6,893 nt of DNA from an uncultured Prevotellaceae bacterium (GTDB lineage: Bacteria; Bacteroidota; Bacteroidia; Bacteroidales; Bacteroidaceae): contig CALDLA010000136.1 of the NCBI GenBank assembly GCA_937898415.1, forward strand, positions 1-6,893, given 5' to 3'. This document shows positions 1-5,709 of the stretch, piece after piece. Made by a program: the position numbers and the translations under genes. Positions within the stretch are counted from its first letter, which is position 1; every line of letters starts with the position of its first letter. Under the pieces are notes generated by a model, which ran no database searches, had not been told where the DNA came from, and saw nothing but the letters and a program-made list of their open reading frames with translations.

Positions 1-879
1 AAGAACTACTTCGGCAAGGAGCCTTCAAAGGGTGTGAACCCCGACGAGGTGGTGGCAGTAGGTGCCTCTATCCAGGGCGCTATCCTGAATAAGGAAGGCG
101 GTGTGGGCGACATCGTGCTGCTCGACGTGACTCCGCTGACGCTGGGTATCGAAACCCTCGGCGGTGTTTGCACCAAGCTCATTGAGGCCAACACGACCAT
201 CCCCTGCAAGAAGAGCGAGACCTTCTCGACCGCAGCCGACAACCAGACCGAGGTGACCATCCATGTGCTACAGGGTGAGCGTCCGATGGCCAGCCAGAAT
301 AAGTCCATCGGTCAGTTCAACCTCACCGGCATCGCTCCTGCCCGTCGTGGCGTTCCTCAGATTGAGGTGACGTTCGACATCGACGCCAACGGTATCCTGA
401 AGGTCAGCGCCAAGGATAAGGCTACAGGCAAGGAGCAGGCTATCCGTATCGAGGCATCGTCAGGTCTGTCGCAGGATGAGATCAACCGCATGAAGGCCGA
501 GGCCGAGCAGAATGCCGAAGCCGATAAGCGTGAGCGTGAGCGTATCGACAAGATGAATCAGGCCGACTCGATGATTTTCCAGACCGAGACCTTCCTCAAC
601 GAGAACGGTGACAAGCTTGGTGCTGACAAGGCCAACGTTGAGCAGGCTGTCCAGCAGCTGAAGGATGCCCACAAGTCGGGCGACATCGCAGCTATCGACA
701 ACGCCATCAACAACCTCAATCAGGTTATGCAGGCAGCATCTCAGAAGATGTACCAGCAGGCAGGCGCTCAGCCCGGCGGTCAGCAGGCCGGTCCCGGTGC
801 CGGTTTCCAGGGCGGCCAGCAGGCTCAGTCAAACCCTAATGACGACGTTCAGGATGCTGACTTCGAGGAGGTTAAATGA
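1..879 (+). CDS. dnaK: Chaperone DnaK (Hsp70), C-terminal part, 5' end cut by window edge
   Basis: This is the last 292 residues of the Hsp70 chaperone DnaK, read in frame from base 1 to the TGA at 877-879; roughly the first 350 residues, most of the ATPase domain, lie outside the window. The end of the nucleotide-binding domain is visible (NPDEVVAVGASIQGAIL). It is followed by the linker with the DVTPLTLGIET motif, the beta-sandwich peptide-binding domain (GERPMASQNKSIGQF, FDIDANGILKVSAKDKATG), the helical lid, a Gly/Gln-rich tail and the acidic terminus DVQDADFEEVK typical of Bacteroidales. In the cell it folds and rescues proteins together with DnaJ and GrpE. Its GC-rich codon use contrasts strongly with everything downstream, marking it as resident chromosome. 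Identification is secure. Confidence 0.98.
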   Translation, partial: KNYFGKEPSKGVNPDEVVAVGASIQGAILNKEGGVGDIVLLDVTPLTLGIETLGGVCTKLIEANTTIPCKKSETFSTAADNQTEVTIHVLQGERPMASQNKSIGQFNLTGIAPARRGVPQIEVTFDIDANGILKVSAKDKATGKEQAIRIEASSGLSQDEINRMKAEAEQNAEADKRERERIDKMNQADSMIFQTETFLNENGDKLGADKANVEQAVQQLKDAHKSGDIAAIDNAINNLNQVMQAASQKMYQQAGAQPGGQQAGPGAGFQGGQQAQSNPNDDVQDADFEEVK

Positions 880-912
880 CACCGATAGGCAAAGACATAG
901 CAAAATGCAACG

Positions 913-954
913 AAATAGCGTGTAGCTCAATGAGTTACACGCTATTTGTTTTTT
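913..954 (+). terminator. Intrinsic terminator of dnaK
   Basis: A 17-bp stem (913-929 with 931-947) pairs throughout with a single G-U position. A few bases at its tip would form the loop. It is followed by G and six T residues (949-954). It starts 33 bases after the dnaK stop codon. This is one of the clearest intrinsic terminators in the window and marks the end of the host transcription unit. Confidence 0.93.
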
Positions 955-1002
955 ATGCCCTCATGTTTGCTATGCTTTTACTATGCCCTTATTTATCCCA
1001 TT

Positions 1003-1034
1003 TTTGCGACATTCATGTAACGCGACTAAATTTG
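1003..1034 (+). promoter_or_regulatory. Bacteroidetes-type promoter for the integration module
   Basis: A -33 element TTTG (1003-1006) is followed after exactly 20 bases by a -7 element TAAATTTG (1027-1034), matching the TTTG/TAnnTTTG consensus of the Bacteroidetes primary sigma factor. Transcription would start near 1041, leaving a leader of about 54 bases before the gene at 1095. Both elements sit in repeated 9-bp words TTTGCGACA (1003-1011 and 1031-1039). A further GCGAC lies at 1022-1026, so a DNA-binding protein could occlude the promoter. Confidence 0.75.
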
Positions 1035-1050
1035 CGACAAGATGCAACCT

Positions 1051-1080
1051 ATATATACTTATTAGTACTTATACATACTT
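1051..1080 (+). repeat. Three 10-bp phased direct repeats ending in TACTT
   Basis: Three consecutive decamers (1051-1060, 1061-1070, 1071-1080) each end in TACTT, placing identical faces on the same side of the helix. They lie between the predicted transcription start and the start codon at 1095. I infer a binding site for an Xis-like or autoregulatory protein, most likely the double-HTH product encoded next. The repeats are AT-rich, so chance similarity cannot be excluded. Confidence 0.5.
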
Positions 1081-1094
1081 AAATTCAAAGAATT

Positions 1095-1649
1095 ATGCCA
1101 GAAGCAAAATTTCAAATCAAACGCAAATGTGAAGTATGTGGGAACACCTTTATCGCAAAGACATTAGATTCCCGCTACTGTTGTAGACATTGTACTGACA
1201 TTGCCTACAAGAAACGAAAGGCAGCAAAAGCCCAAGAAGAGCAACTGAATCTAATTGCTCAACACATTCCTAGTGAAAGAGACTTCATCAGTGTGAAGGA
1301 GGCTGTCGCCATGTATGCCATCAGCAGGGATACCATCTATCGTCTGATACGCAAAGGCCGACTACCTTATACAAATATTGGGGAAAGGCTCACCCGCATT
1401 TCTCGCAAGCAGTTGGAAATGATAGTTCCTTTGCGTGAAGAGCCCATCAAGGATGAGCATTTACTACCACGTCTCTACGACATGGAACCAGAAAATTGTT
1501 ATACTATCGGCGAAATCTCCAAGAAATTCAGGATAGACGATAGCACAGTTTGGTCACATATCAGAAAGTATTCCATCCCTACCCGGCAAATTGGGAACTA
1601 TGTCTATGCACCCAAAAAGGAAATCGACAACTTGTATAAATCGCTTTAA
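1095..1649 (+). CDS. Zinc-ribbon plus tandem excisionase-type HTH protein, probable directionality factor or int regulator
   Basis: This 184-residue basic protein starts with a putative zinc ribbon (C12-x2-C15, then C29-C30-x2-C33), then a Lys/Arg- and Ala-rich linker. Two excisionase-like (MerR-related) helix-turn-helix units follow at about residues 64-111 (FISVKEAVAMYAISRDTIYR) and 135-181 (YTIGEISKKFRIDDSTVWSH). HTH proteins of this type are commonly encoded just upstream of tyrosine recombinases in Bacteroidales integrative elements. I infer that it bends DNA at the attachment site to set the direction of recombination, represses the shared promoter, or both. The start follows an A/T-rich leader, as usual in this phylum. 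Only 11 bases separate it from the integrase gene, so the two are probably cotranscribed. The domain reading is firm; the exact role is inferred. Confidence 0.8.
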   Translation: MPEAKFQIKRKCEVCGNTFIAKTLDSRYCCRHCTDIAYKKRKAAKAQEEQLNLIAQHIPSERDFISVKEAVAMYAISRDTIYRLIRKGRLPYTNIGERLTRISRKQLEMIVPLREEPIKDEHLLPRLYDMEPENCYTIGEISKKFRIDDSTVWSHIRKYSIPTRQIGNYVYAPKKEIDNLYKSL

Positions 1650-1660
1650 ACAAACAATAT

Positions 1661-2932
1661 ATGAGAAAGAAGTTATTAAACACAAAAGTGACCGTTAAGC
1701 TCCGCAAGTCGGAGTATAAGGAAGAATGGTATCTAATTGTTGAAGCATATCCAGTTTACGACCCATGTAATCCAAAACGCAAAAGGGTTGTCGAATCAAT
1801 AAACCGAATTATACGTACCCCTATTTGGGACAAATCGTCTGTGATAGGTATTACACCTGATGGAGATTATAAATATCGTCCTAAGAGAGATGTAAACGGA
1901 GTGATTCTATGCTCTTCCAAGCTGGACCAAGAATCATGTATCTACGCTGACGAGGTGAGGAAACTCCGCCAGCATGAGTACGATAGTGCTATCATCTATA
2001 CAGACAAGGAGGCAGAAATACTTGCACAGAACGAGAGAGGTGAGCAAGATTTCATAAAATACTTTGAGGGAATCATCTATAAGCGACACCCCAATAGTTC
2101 TGATTCTATTATAGTTAACTGGGAACGTGTCGCTGAACTGCTAAAGCTTTATTCTCATGGCAAGCCCATACCATTCAAGACAATATCAGTAAAACTGCTT
2201 GAAGACCTGAAAATGTTCTTATTAGCTGCGCCCCAAGGTGGAAACAAGAAAGGGAAAATTAAGCCAAATACGGCTTCCACATATTTTGCCATCGTAAAAG
2301 CAGGAGTTAGACAGGCTTTCATTGACGAATATCTCACTGTTGATGTCAGCAGTAAGGTAAATGGCATTCCCGCCCAAGATGCACTCCGCGAGGTGCTCAA
2401 TCTAGAGGAAGTCAAAAGATTGGCCAAAACGCCATGTAAAAGTGATATTCTCAGAAGAGCATCTTTCTTTTCTATCATGACTGGTCTTCGCCACTGCGAT
2501 ATCAAGGGATTAACATGGGGCCGACTACAATATCTTAATAATTCTTGGCAGATTGTGAAAGTCCAAAAGAAGACCGTGGTACCTGAATACCACCCGATTT
2601 CTGACCAAGCTTATGAATTATGTGGAGAACGACGCGAGCCTGACAGGCTGGTTTTTGAGGGGCTTCAGGATCCTTCATGGATTAATCGGCCCGTCAAAGA
2701 ATGGATTGAAGCTGCAGGCATTACTAAGCACATTACCTTTCACTGCTTTCGTCATTCTTTTGCAACGCTACAGCTAGAGAATGGGACTGGGCTCTATACC
2801 ATCCAGAAAATGCTTGGGCATAAGAATGTGCGAACGACACAGATTTATACCCACATGGTAGATTCTGCCAAAGTAAAAGCTGCAAACTCCATCTATATTG
2901 ATGATTTGAATCCTGATAAGACAAAGAAATAA
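1661..2932 (+). CDS. Tyrosine recombinase (site-specific integrase)
   Basis: This 423-residue phage-type integrase has the usual length for integrases of Bacteroidales elements. The first ~120 residues form an arm-binding or leader region. A SAM-like core-binding domain follows at about 130-235 and the catalytic domain at about 245-410. The catalytic set is complete: R277 in TGLRHCDIKGL, a lysine near 303/304, H361 and R364 in HCFRHSFATL, H387 in MLGHKNVRTT and the nucleophile Y396 in QIYTHM. It should cut and rejoin attachment sites to integrate and excise the element, forming a 3'-phosphotyrosine intermediate. It is in an operon with the double-HTH gene upstream and is closed by two terminators. 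There is no sign of truncation, so it is likely active. Confidence 0.95.
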   Translation: MRKKLLNTKVTVKLRKSEYKEEWYLIVEAYPVYDPCNPKRKRVVESINRIIRTPIWDKSSVIGITPDGDYKYRPKRDVNGVILCSSKLDQESCIYADEVRKLRQHEYDSAIIYTDKEAEILAQNERGEQDFIKYFEGIIYKRHPNSSDSIIVNWERVAELLKLYSHGKPIPFKTISVKLLEDLKMFLLAAPQGGNKKGKIKPNTASTYFAIVKAGVRQAFIDEYLTVDVSSKVNGIPAQDALREVLNLEEVKRLAKTPCKSDILRRASFFSIMTGLRHCDIKGLTWGRLQYLNNSWQIVKVQKKTVVPEYHPISDQAYELCGERREPDRLVFEGLQDPSWINRPVKEWIEAAGITKHITFHCFRHSFATLQLENGTGLYTIQKMLGHKNVRTTQIYTHMVDSAKVKAANSIYIDDLNPDKTKK

Positions 2933-2954
2933 TCAGTGATTTCTTATATCTTTT

Positions 2955-2988
2955 AGCCCCCAAACGTTATTTTCGAGGGCTGTTTTTT
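2955..2988 (+). terminator. Intrinsic terminator after the integrase gene
   Basis: A short GC stem AGCCC (2955-2959) pairs with GGGCT (2977-2981) across a 17-base loop with one further possible pair, followed by G and six T residues (2983-2988). It begins 22 bases after the integrase stop codon. Confidence 0.75.
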
Positions 2989-3018
2989 ACCATTCTATTT
3001 ATTGTCAGTTTTCCAGAA

Positions 3019-3043
3019 CCCCTTTATTTAGGGGCTTTTCTTT
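3019..3043 (+). terminator. Second tandem terminator
   Basis: CCCCT (3019-3023) pairs with AGGGG (3030-3034) around a six-base loop, followed by CTTTTCTTT. It backs up the preceding terminator and separates the integration module from the replication-type gene cluster. Confidence 0.65.
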
Positions 3044-3105
3044 AAATCAAAATGTTAGATTTTTATTTTTTACTAATATTTCCTTATCGATTTCTTTTTT
3101 TTCTG

Positions 3106-3125
3106 TTATTTTGCACCTGCAAAAT
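3106..3125 (+). promoter_or_regulatory. Palindrome overlapping a probable -7 box upstream of the HTH gene
   Basis: ATTTTGCA-CC-TGCAAAAT (3108-3125) is a perfect 8-bp inverted repeat with a 2-base spacer. Its left arm overlaps an imperfect -7 element (TTATTTTG at 3106-3113). No clear TTTG element is found about 20 bases upstream. It lies 31 bases before the ATG at 3157. I infer an operator, possibly for the HTH protein encoded there. Confidence 0.45.
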
Positions 3126-3156
3126 TAAATTTTCAGAGATAACAATTTAATACACT

Positions 3157-3510
3157 ATGACAAAAGAAGTCAAAAGTTTGGAGGAAATGCCAGGAGCATT
3201 GTCCTATCTCATCGTAAAAGTTGAGAACTTAGAAGAGACTGTTCAAAGTCTGCGCTACAAACAGCAAGCAAGTAACTTACCTCATTGGATGGATATTGAT
3301 GAACTATGTTCTTACATTCCATCCCATCCTGTCAAGCAAACTGTCTATGGCTGGGTATCCAACAAGCAGATTCCGTACCATAAGATTAACAAGGCATTGG
3401 CATTCCTTCAGTCTGAAATCGATGATTGGATGAAGCAAAGTCATTGTAAAAGCCAGGAAGAACTGGAGCATGAAGCTCTTGAGTTCATTAAAAGACGCAA
3501 AACAATATAG
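3157..3510 (+). CDS. Small excisionase-family HTH DNA-binding protein
   Basis: This is a 117-residue protein. A short predicted coiled-coil (about residues 14-36, LSYLIVKVENLEETVQSLRY) precedes an excisionase/MerR-like HTH at about 44-92 (WMDIDELCSYIPSHPVKQTV, YGWVSNKQIPYHKINKALAF) and a charged helical tail ending in KRRKTI. The pattern of an HTH, then a turn with a short wing, then a final helix (LQSEIDDWM) is typical of the HTH_17 group found in integrative elements. It opens a cluster of four plus-strand genes and is only two bases from the next one, so it probably acts as the cassette's regulator or as a DNA-bending accessory factor. I do not recognise a named family with certainty. Confidence 0.8.
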   Translation: MTKEVKSLEEMPGALSYLIVKVENLEETVQSLRYKQQASNLPHWMDIDELCSYIPSHPVKQTVYGWVSNKQIPYHKINKALAFLQSEIDDWMKQSHCKSQEELEHEALEFIKRRKTI

Positions 3511-3512
3511 TC

Positions 3513-4040
3513 ATGGAAGAAGTAGCAAGCATCATTATACATTTGGATTGTTACGATGCTATTAAGTGTCTTCCTGACGAACTTGCAGGTATTCTTTTCA
3601 AATCCATTCTTTGCTATGGATCCACTGGAGAGTTACCGAAGATTGATGACAAATCATTGCTTGCGTTATTCAACATGTTTAAGGCTCAAAGAGACCGAGA
3701 CAAGAAAAAATACGAACAGAAATGCGAAAAGAATCGAGAGAATGCACGCAGGAGATATTCTTCCCAAAGCGAGACTCAACGGTCGGATACCATCGCAAGC
3801 AATCGCATGCCGTCGCAGGCGAACGCATGCATAAGTAACAATAATAATGAGAAAAGTAATAGTAAGAATAATGATGATATAGCTAACGCTATCAACATCA
3901 ATATGGAGTCTAACCAATCAATAGTGCAATCAAATGGAAACAACAGTAGCCCAAGAATTGATAAACAGGAAAAAAGAAAGCGGGACCTACTTAGCACCGC
4001 TACTAAAGTTATCGCCGGATTTAGTTCGACTTCGGAATGA
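3513..4040 (+). CDS. DUF6291-type protein, putative replication initiator carrying an internal origin
   Basis: The N-terminal ~80 residues match the DUF6291 pattern I know from phages and integrative elements (CYDAIKCLPDELAGILFKSI, ALFNMFKAQRDRDKKKYEQK, then the basic CEKNRENARRR). Residues ~83-148 are low complexity, rich in Ser and Asn (SNNNNEKSNSKNN), and residues ~149-158 are basic. The product has 175 residues. Four DNA repeats and an AT-rich stretch fall within codons 93-133, which suggests the segment is kept for its DNA rather than its protein. The start ATG lies two bases after the previous stop codon. The 3' end overlaps the next gene by 107 bases in another frame. A replication-initiation role by analogy with lambda O is inference; the biochemical function of the family is not known to me. 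Confidence 0.75.
   Translation: MEEVASIIIHLDCYDAIKCLPDELAGILFKSILCYGSTGELPKIDDKSLLALFNMFKAQRDRDKKKYEQKCEKNRENARRRYSSQSETQRSDTIASNRMPSQANACISNNNNEKSNSKNNDDIANAININMESNQSIVQSNGNNSSPRIDKQEKRKRDLLSTATKVIAGFSSTSE
3791..3830 (+). repeat. Four tandem 10-bp iterons inside the DUF6291 gene
   Basis: The four consecutive decamers are CATCGCAAGC, AATCGCATGC, CGTCGCAGGC and GAACGCATGC, sharing CGCAnGC at an exact 10-bp period. The period is not a multiple of three and the encoded peptide (TIASNRMPSQANAC) is not repetitive, so the regularity is at the DNA level. Spacing of one helical turn fits cooperative protein binding. Confidence 0.75.
3791..3910. other. Candidate replication origin: iterons plus AT-rich unwinding region
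   Basis: Directly after the iterons, 3831-3880 has 41 A/T of 50 bases and the 80 bases to 3910 are about 74% A/T. A small inverted repeat (ATAGC-taac-GCTAT, 3879-3892) lies within this stretch. Iterons followed by an AT-rich segment inside the presumed initiator gene is the arrangement of the lambda origin in gene O. The role as an origin is inferred from this layout and from the replication-like neighbours. Confidence 0.5.
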
Positions 4041-4545
4041 ACCGTCCTATGCAAAAAGCGTGAATAAACTTATACAGAAGTACCCCACTTTTAACGATTT
4101 TGCTATTGCCAATACCCCATCACGACAGATATCTCTGTGTCAAGATCCTGAACAATGCATTTATGGAGATTCACCATGCTTAAGGTTGCTTGATGTTACA
4201 TATGGAAGGTTTGCATCTGCCATTTGGCTTGTTCCGCAAATAGCAGATATTAGCGTCTGTTGTGGATTAAAGGAGGATGCAAGTGAAGCACAAATCAAAT
4301 TAGTAGCAACAGCAATTGCGAGCAAATACAAGTATCTAAAAACTGATGAAGTGATGCTGTTTTTGTTCAATTTCAAGGCCGGTTTCTACGAACGATTCTA
4401 TAGTTATTTCGATCCTCAAACTATCATCAAAAGTATGTCAAGTTTTCTTCAGGAGCGCACAAACATCATTGATGAACATGACCGAGAGATGAGAAGAATC
4501 AAGGCAGAATATGAGAAAAACCTATTACAACTTCTGAAGAAATAA
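3934..4545 (+). CDS. DUF6633-type protein, possible replication partner (helicase-loader-like role)
   Basis: This 203-residue cytosolic protein, without signal peptide or membrane segment, resembles the DUF6633 family of Bacteroidales elements. It has an N-terminal helix-rich part with SVNKLIQKYPTFNDFAIANT, a Cys-containing middle (CQDPEQCIYGDSPCLRLLDV, ISVCCGLKED) and a conserved-looking block TDEVMLFLFNFKAGFYERFY with YFDPQTIIKSMSSFLQER. A charged C-terminal helix follows. The start is the only ATG that keeps the N-terminus (METTVAQELINRKKESG); it lies inside the preceding gene in another frame, giving a 107-base overlap and probable coupled translation. Its position after the putative initiator gene recalls the lambda O-P order, so a helicase-loading role is possible, but I see no motif that proves it. 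Confidence 0.75.
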   Translation: METTVAQELINRKKESGTYLAPLLKLSPDLVRLRNEPSYAKSVNKLIQKYPTFNDFAIANTPSRQISLCQDPEQCIYGDSPCLRLLDVTYGRFASAIWLVPQIADISVCCGLKEDASEAQIKLVATAIASKYKYLKTDEVMLFLFNFKAGFYERFYSYFDPQTIIKSMSSFLQERTNIIDEHDREMRRIKAEYEKNLLQLLKK

Positions 4546-4600
4546 TCAAGGATATATTTAAGGCACTTATCTTAAAATTATCATAAGAATTAGAAAACAA

Positions 4601-4939
4601 ATGATAGTAGAGGATTTATATTTTACGAAATTAAATGCGAACTTATTCCTGTTCTTGGAAAAGTCATTGCCCAATAGAACCTCCAGATTTGAGGCGTTTC
4701 TTGAGCTATATAAAGCTCAAATAGAGCGGTGTAAAATCCACCCTAATGGTATAAATGTACCTGTCGGAATTACGTATGATTATCTTGCCAAGAAATGGAA
4801 TTGGGACAGAAAAACGGTCATGTCATTCCTCAAATCATTGCAAGAAATGGGAGTTCTTGAGTACAAAAGGTGTGGCTACAACATGGAAGTTCGCATAATA
4901 AACCTCGCCTATTTGCCTATAGAGAAGAGGCCCAAATAA
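4601..4939 (+). CDS. Small winged-helix protein
   Basis: This is a 112-residue protein. A helical N-terminus (LYFTKLNANLFLFLEKSL) leads to a winged-helix fold at about residues 52-103. Its helices are GITYDYLAKKWNWDRKTVMS and FLKSLQEMGVLEYKRCGY, and the final strand is MEVRIINL. The layout resembles the N-terminal DNA-binding part of replisome-organiser and plasmid initiator proteins, as well as small transcription regulators. It stands 55 bases after the DUF6633 gene with no terminator between them, so it is probably the last gene of the same transcript. Upstream sequence is A-rich without a Shine-Dalgarno site. DNA binding is likely; replication versus regulation cannot be decided from sequence. 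Confidence 0.7.
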   Translation: MIVEDLYFTKLNANLFLFLEKSLPNRTSRFEAFLELYKAQIERCKIHPNGINVPVGITYDYLAKKWNWDRKTVMSFLKSLQEMGVLEYKRCGYNMEVRIINLAYLPIEKRPK

Positions 4940-4960
4940 CGATTATTATGCTGTACCAAA

Positions 4961-5056
4961 CGGGCTTGCCCGAAAGTTCACTTTTCCTCTCGGGGAAGCC
5001 TAATTCCCCAAAAGTCCATTTTGGGGGAGTAAAGGCAGCAAAACGAGCAAGCTCCC
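4961..5056. other. GC-rich hairpin cluster, candidate oriT or structured regulatory site
   Basis: Several inverted repeats are packed into 96 bases. CGGGC/GCCCG (4961-4972) has a 2-base loop and AAAGT/ACTTT (4974-4985) is smaller. GGGGAA/TTCCCC spans 4992-5009. CCCCAAAA/TTTTGGGG (5006-5026, loop GTCCA) is a perfect 8-bp stem. GGGAG/CTCCC spans 5025-5056. Neighbouring stems share arms (5006-5009 and 5025-5026), so some folds exclude others. The tract lies just after the replication-type cluster and shows no convincing gene. Such sites in mobile elements often serve as oriT or single-strand origins; no relaxase gene is visible to confirm this. Confidence 0.5.
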
Positions 5057-5085
5057 AATAAGTTCTGATGTCGTAATAGAACATA

Positions 5086-5124
5086 ATTAAGGCATGAGCA
5101 ATTACAACATGCCCATGCCTTAAT
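5086..5124. terminator. Large inverted repeat between convergent genes
   Basis: ATTAAGGCATG (5086-5096) and CATGCCTTAAT (5114-5124) form a perfect 11-bp stem with a 17-base loop. It lies between the 3' ends of the winged-helix gene and the CBASS effector gene, where a bidirectional terminator is expected. No good T-tract follows on either side, so termination is inferred from position. A second CATGCC at 5108-5113 allows an alternative stem. Confidence 0.5.
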
Positions 5125-5132
5125 GACAACGC

Positions 5133-5708
5133 CTAGACCTTCTTCAAACTCATATCGCCGACAGACTTCCGATCTGTCCAATACGTGCCATTCAGAGTAT
5201 CTCCGCTATCGTTAAATTCAAGCATGGCAGTACCATAATGAATTTGGCTCCGATCTCTGACAGTTGCATTAGGTTCATTCAGATAACTATAAATAAGATG
5301 TTGTCTACCTCGCATCTTTTCAATATCAAACGAACCACAAATAGAACGGCTTTTACTCTCATCTGTTTCGATAATAATCTGAATCCGGAGGAACGTTTGA
5401 TGAATTGTAAGATGTATATCCTTATTATTCTCTTTATCGTTCCAACTATAGTTTATGGTTCCTTGCCACTTTCCTGCTAACGAAGGAAAAGGAACCAACC
5501 ATCCCTGAAATATCGATAGTTTCCACAACCATTTCTCAAAAGCAAAAGCAATTATCGCAGTTATTGAGATGCTTGAACTAAGGTCACTCCACAAGTGACT
5601 GACATTATAATCTCCTACATGACCACGTAGAAAAACGATGAGCAAATATAATGCAATAAGCAACACTCCAAATACCCAACAAAATCTTTTAATATTGTAA
5701 TTTACCAT
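5133..5708 (-). CDS. cap15: CBASS effector Cap15, two-TM beta-barrel membrane protein
   Basis: The product has 191 residues. Two hydrophobic helices lie at about 8-27 (RFCWVFGVLLIALYLLIVFL) and 43-60 (LSSSISITAIIAFAFEKW). A cytosolic beta-rich domain follows from about 76, starting SLAGKWQGTINYSW and ending LNGTYWTDRKSVGDMSL. This matches the SMODS-associating 2TM beta-strand-rich effector family (Cap15). Known members bind the cyclic nucleotide made by the partner synthase through the barrel, oligomerise in the inner membrane and disrupt it, killing the infected cell. The ATG lies one base after the cdnE stop codon, so translation is probably coupled. Length and both domains look complete. 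The family call is strong; the ligand is not read from this gene. Confidence 0.88.
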   Translation of the reverse strand: MVNYNIKRFCWVFGVLLIALYLLIVFLRGHVGDYNVSHLWSDLSSSISITAIIAFAFEKWLWKLSIFQGWLVPFPSLAGKWQGTINYSWNDKENNKDIHLTIHQTFLRIQIIIETDESKSRSICGSFDIEKMRGRQHLIYSYLNEPNATVRDRSQIHYGTAMLEFNDSGDTLNGTYWTDRKSVGDMSLKKV

Positions 5709-5709
5709 T

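Noticed and set aside
876..1082. A 68-codon plus-strand reading frame with hydrophobic residues overlapping the dnaK stop
   Set aside because: It runs straight through the strong dnaK terminator and the int promoter, so the hydrophobic stretch is a by-product of T-rich DNA.
2155..2505. A 116-codon minus-strand frame inside the integrase gene
   Set aside because: It is antisense to the well-supported catalytic and core-binding domains of the integrase.
3666..4054. Two overlapping minus-strand frames rich in Leu/Ile/Ser that resemble membrane proteins
   Set aside because: They are the reverse reading of the Asn/Ser-coding AT-rich segment of the DUF6291 gene; there is no promoter and no recognisable family.
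4870..5181. Short frames on both strands across the hairpin region (for example 4870-5061 plus, 4917-5129 and 4978-5181 minus)
   Set aside because: Their sequences are dominated by the inverted repeats and overlap real gene ends; none looks like a protein.
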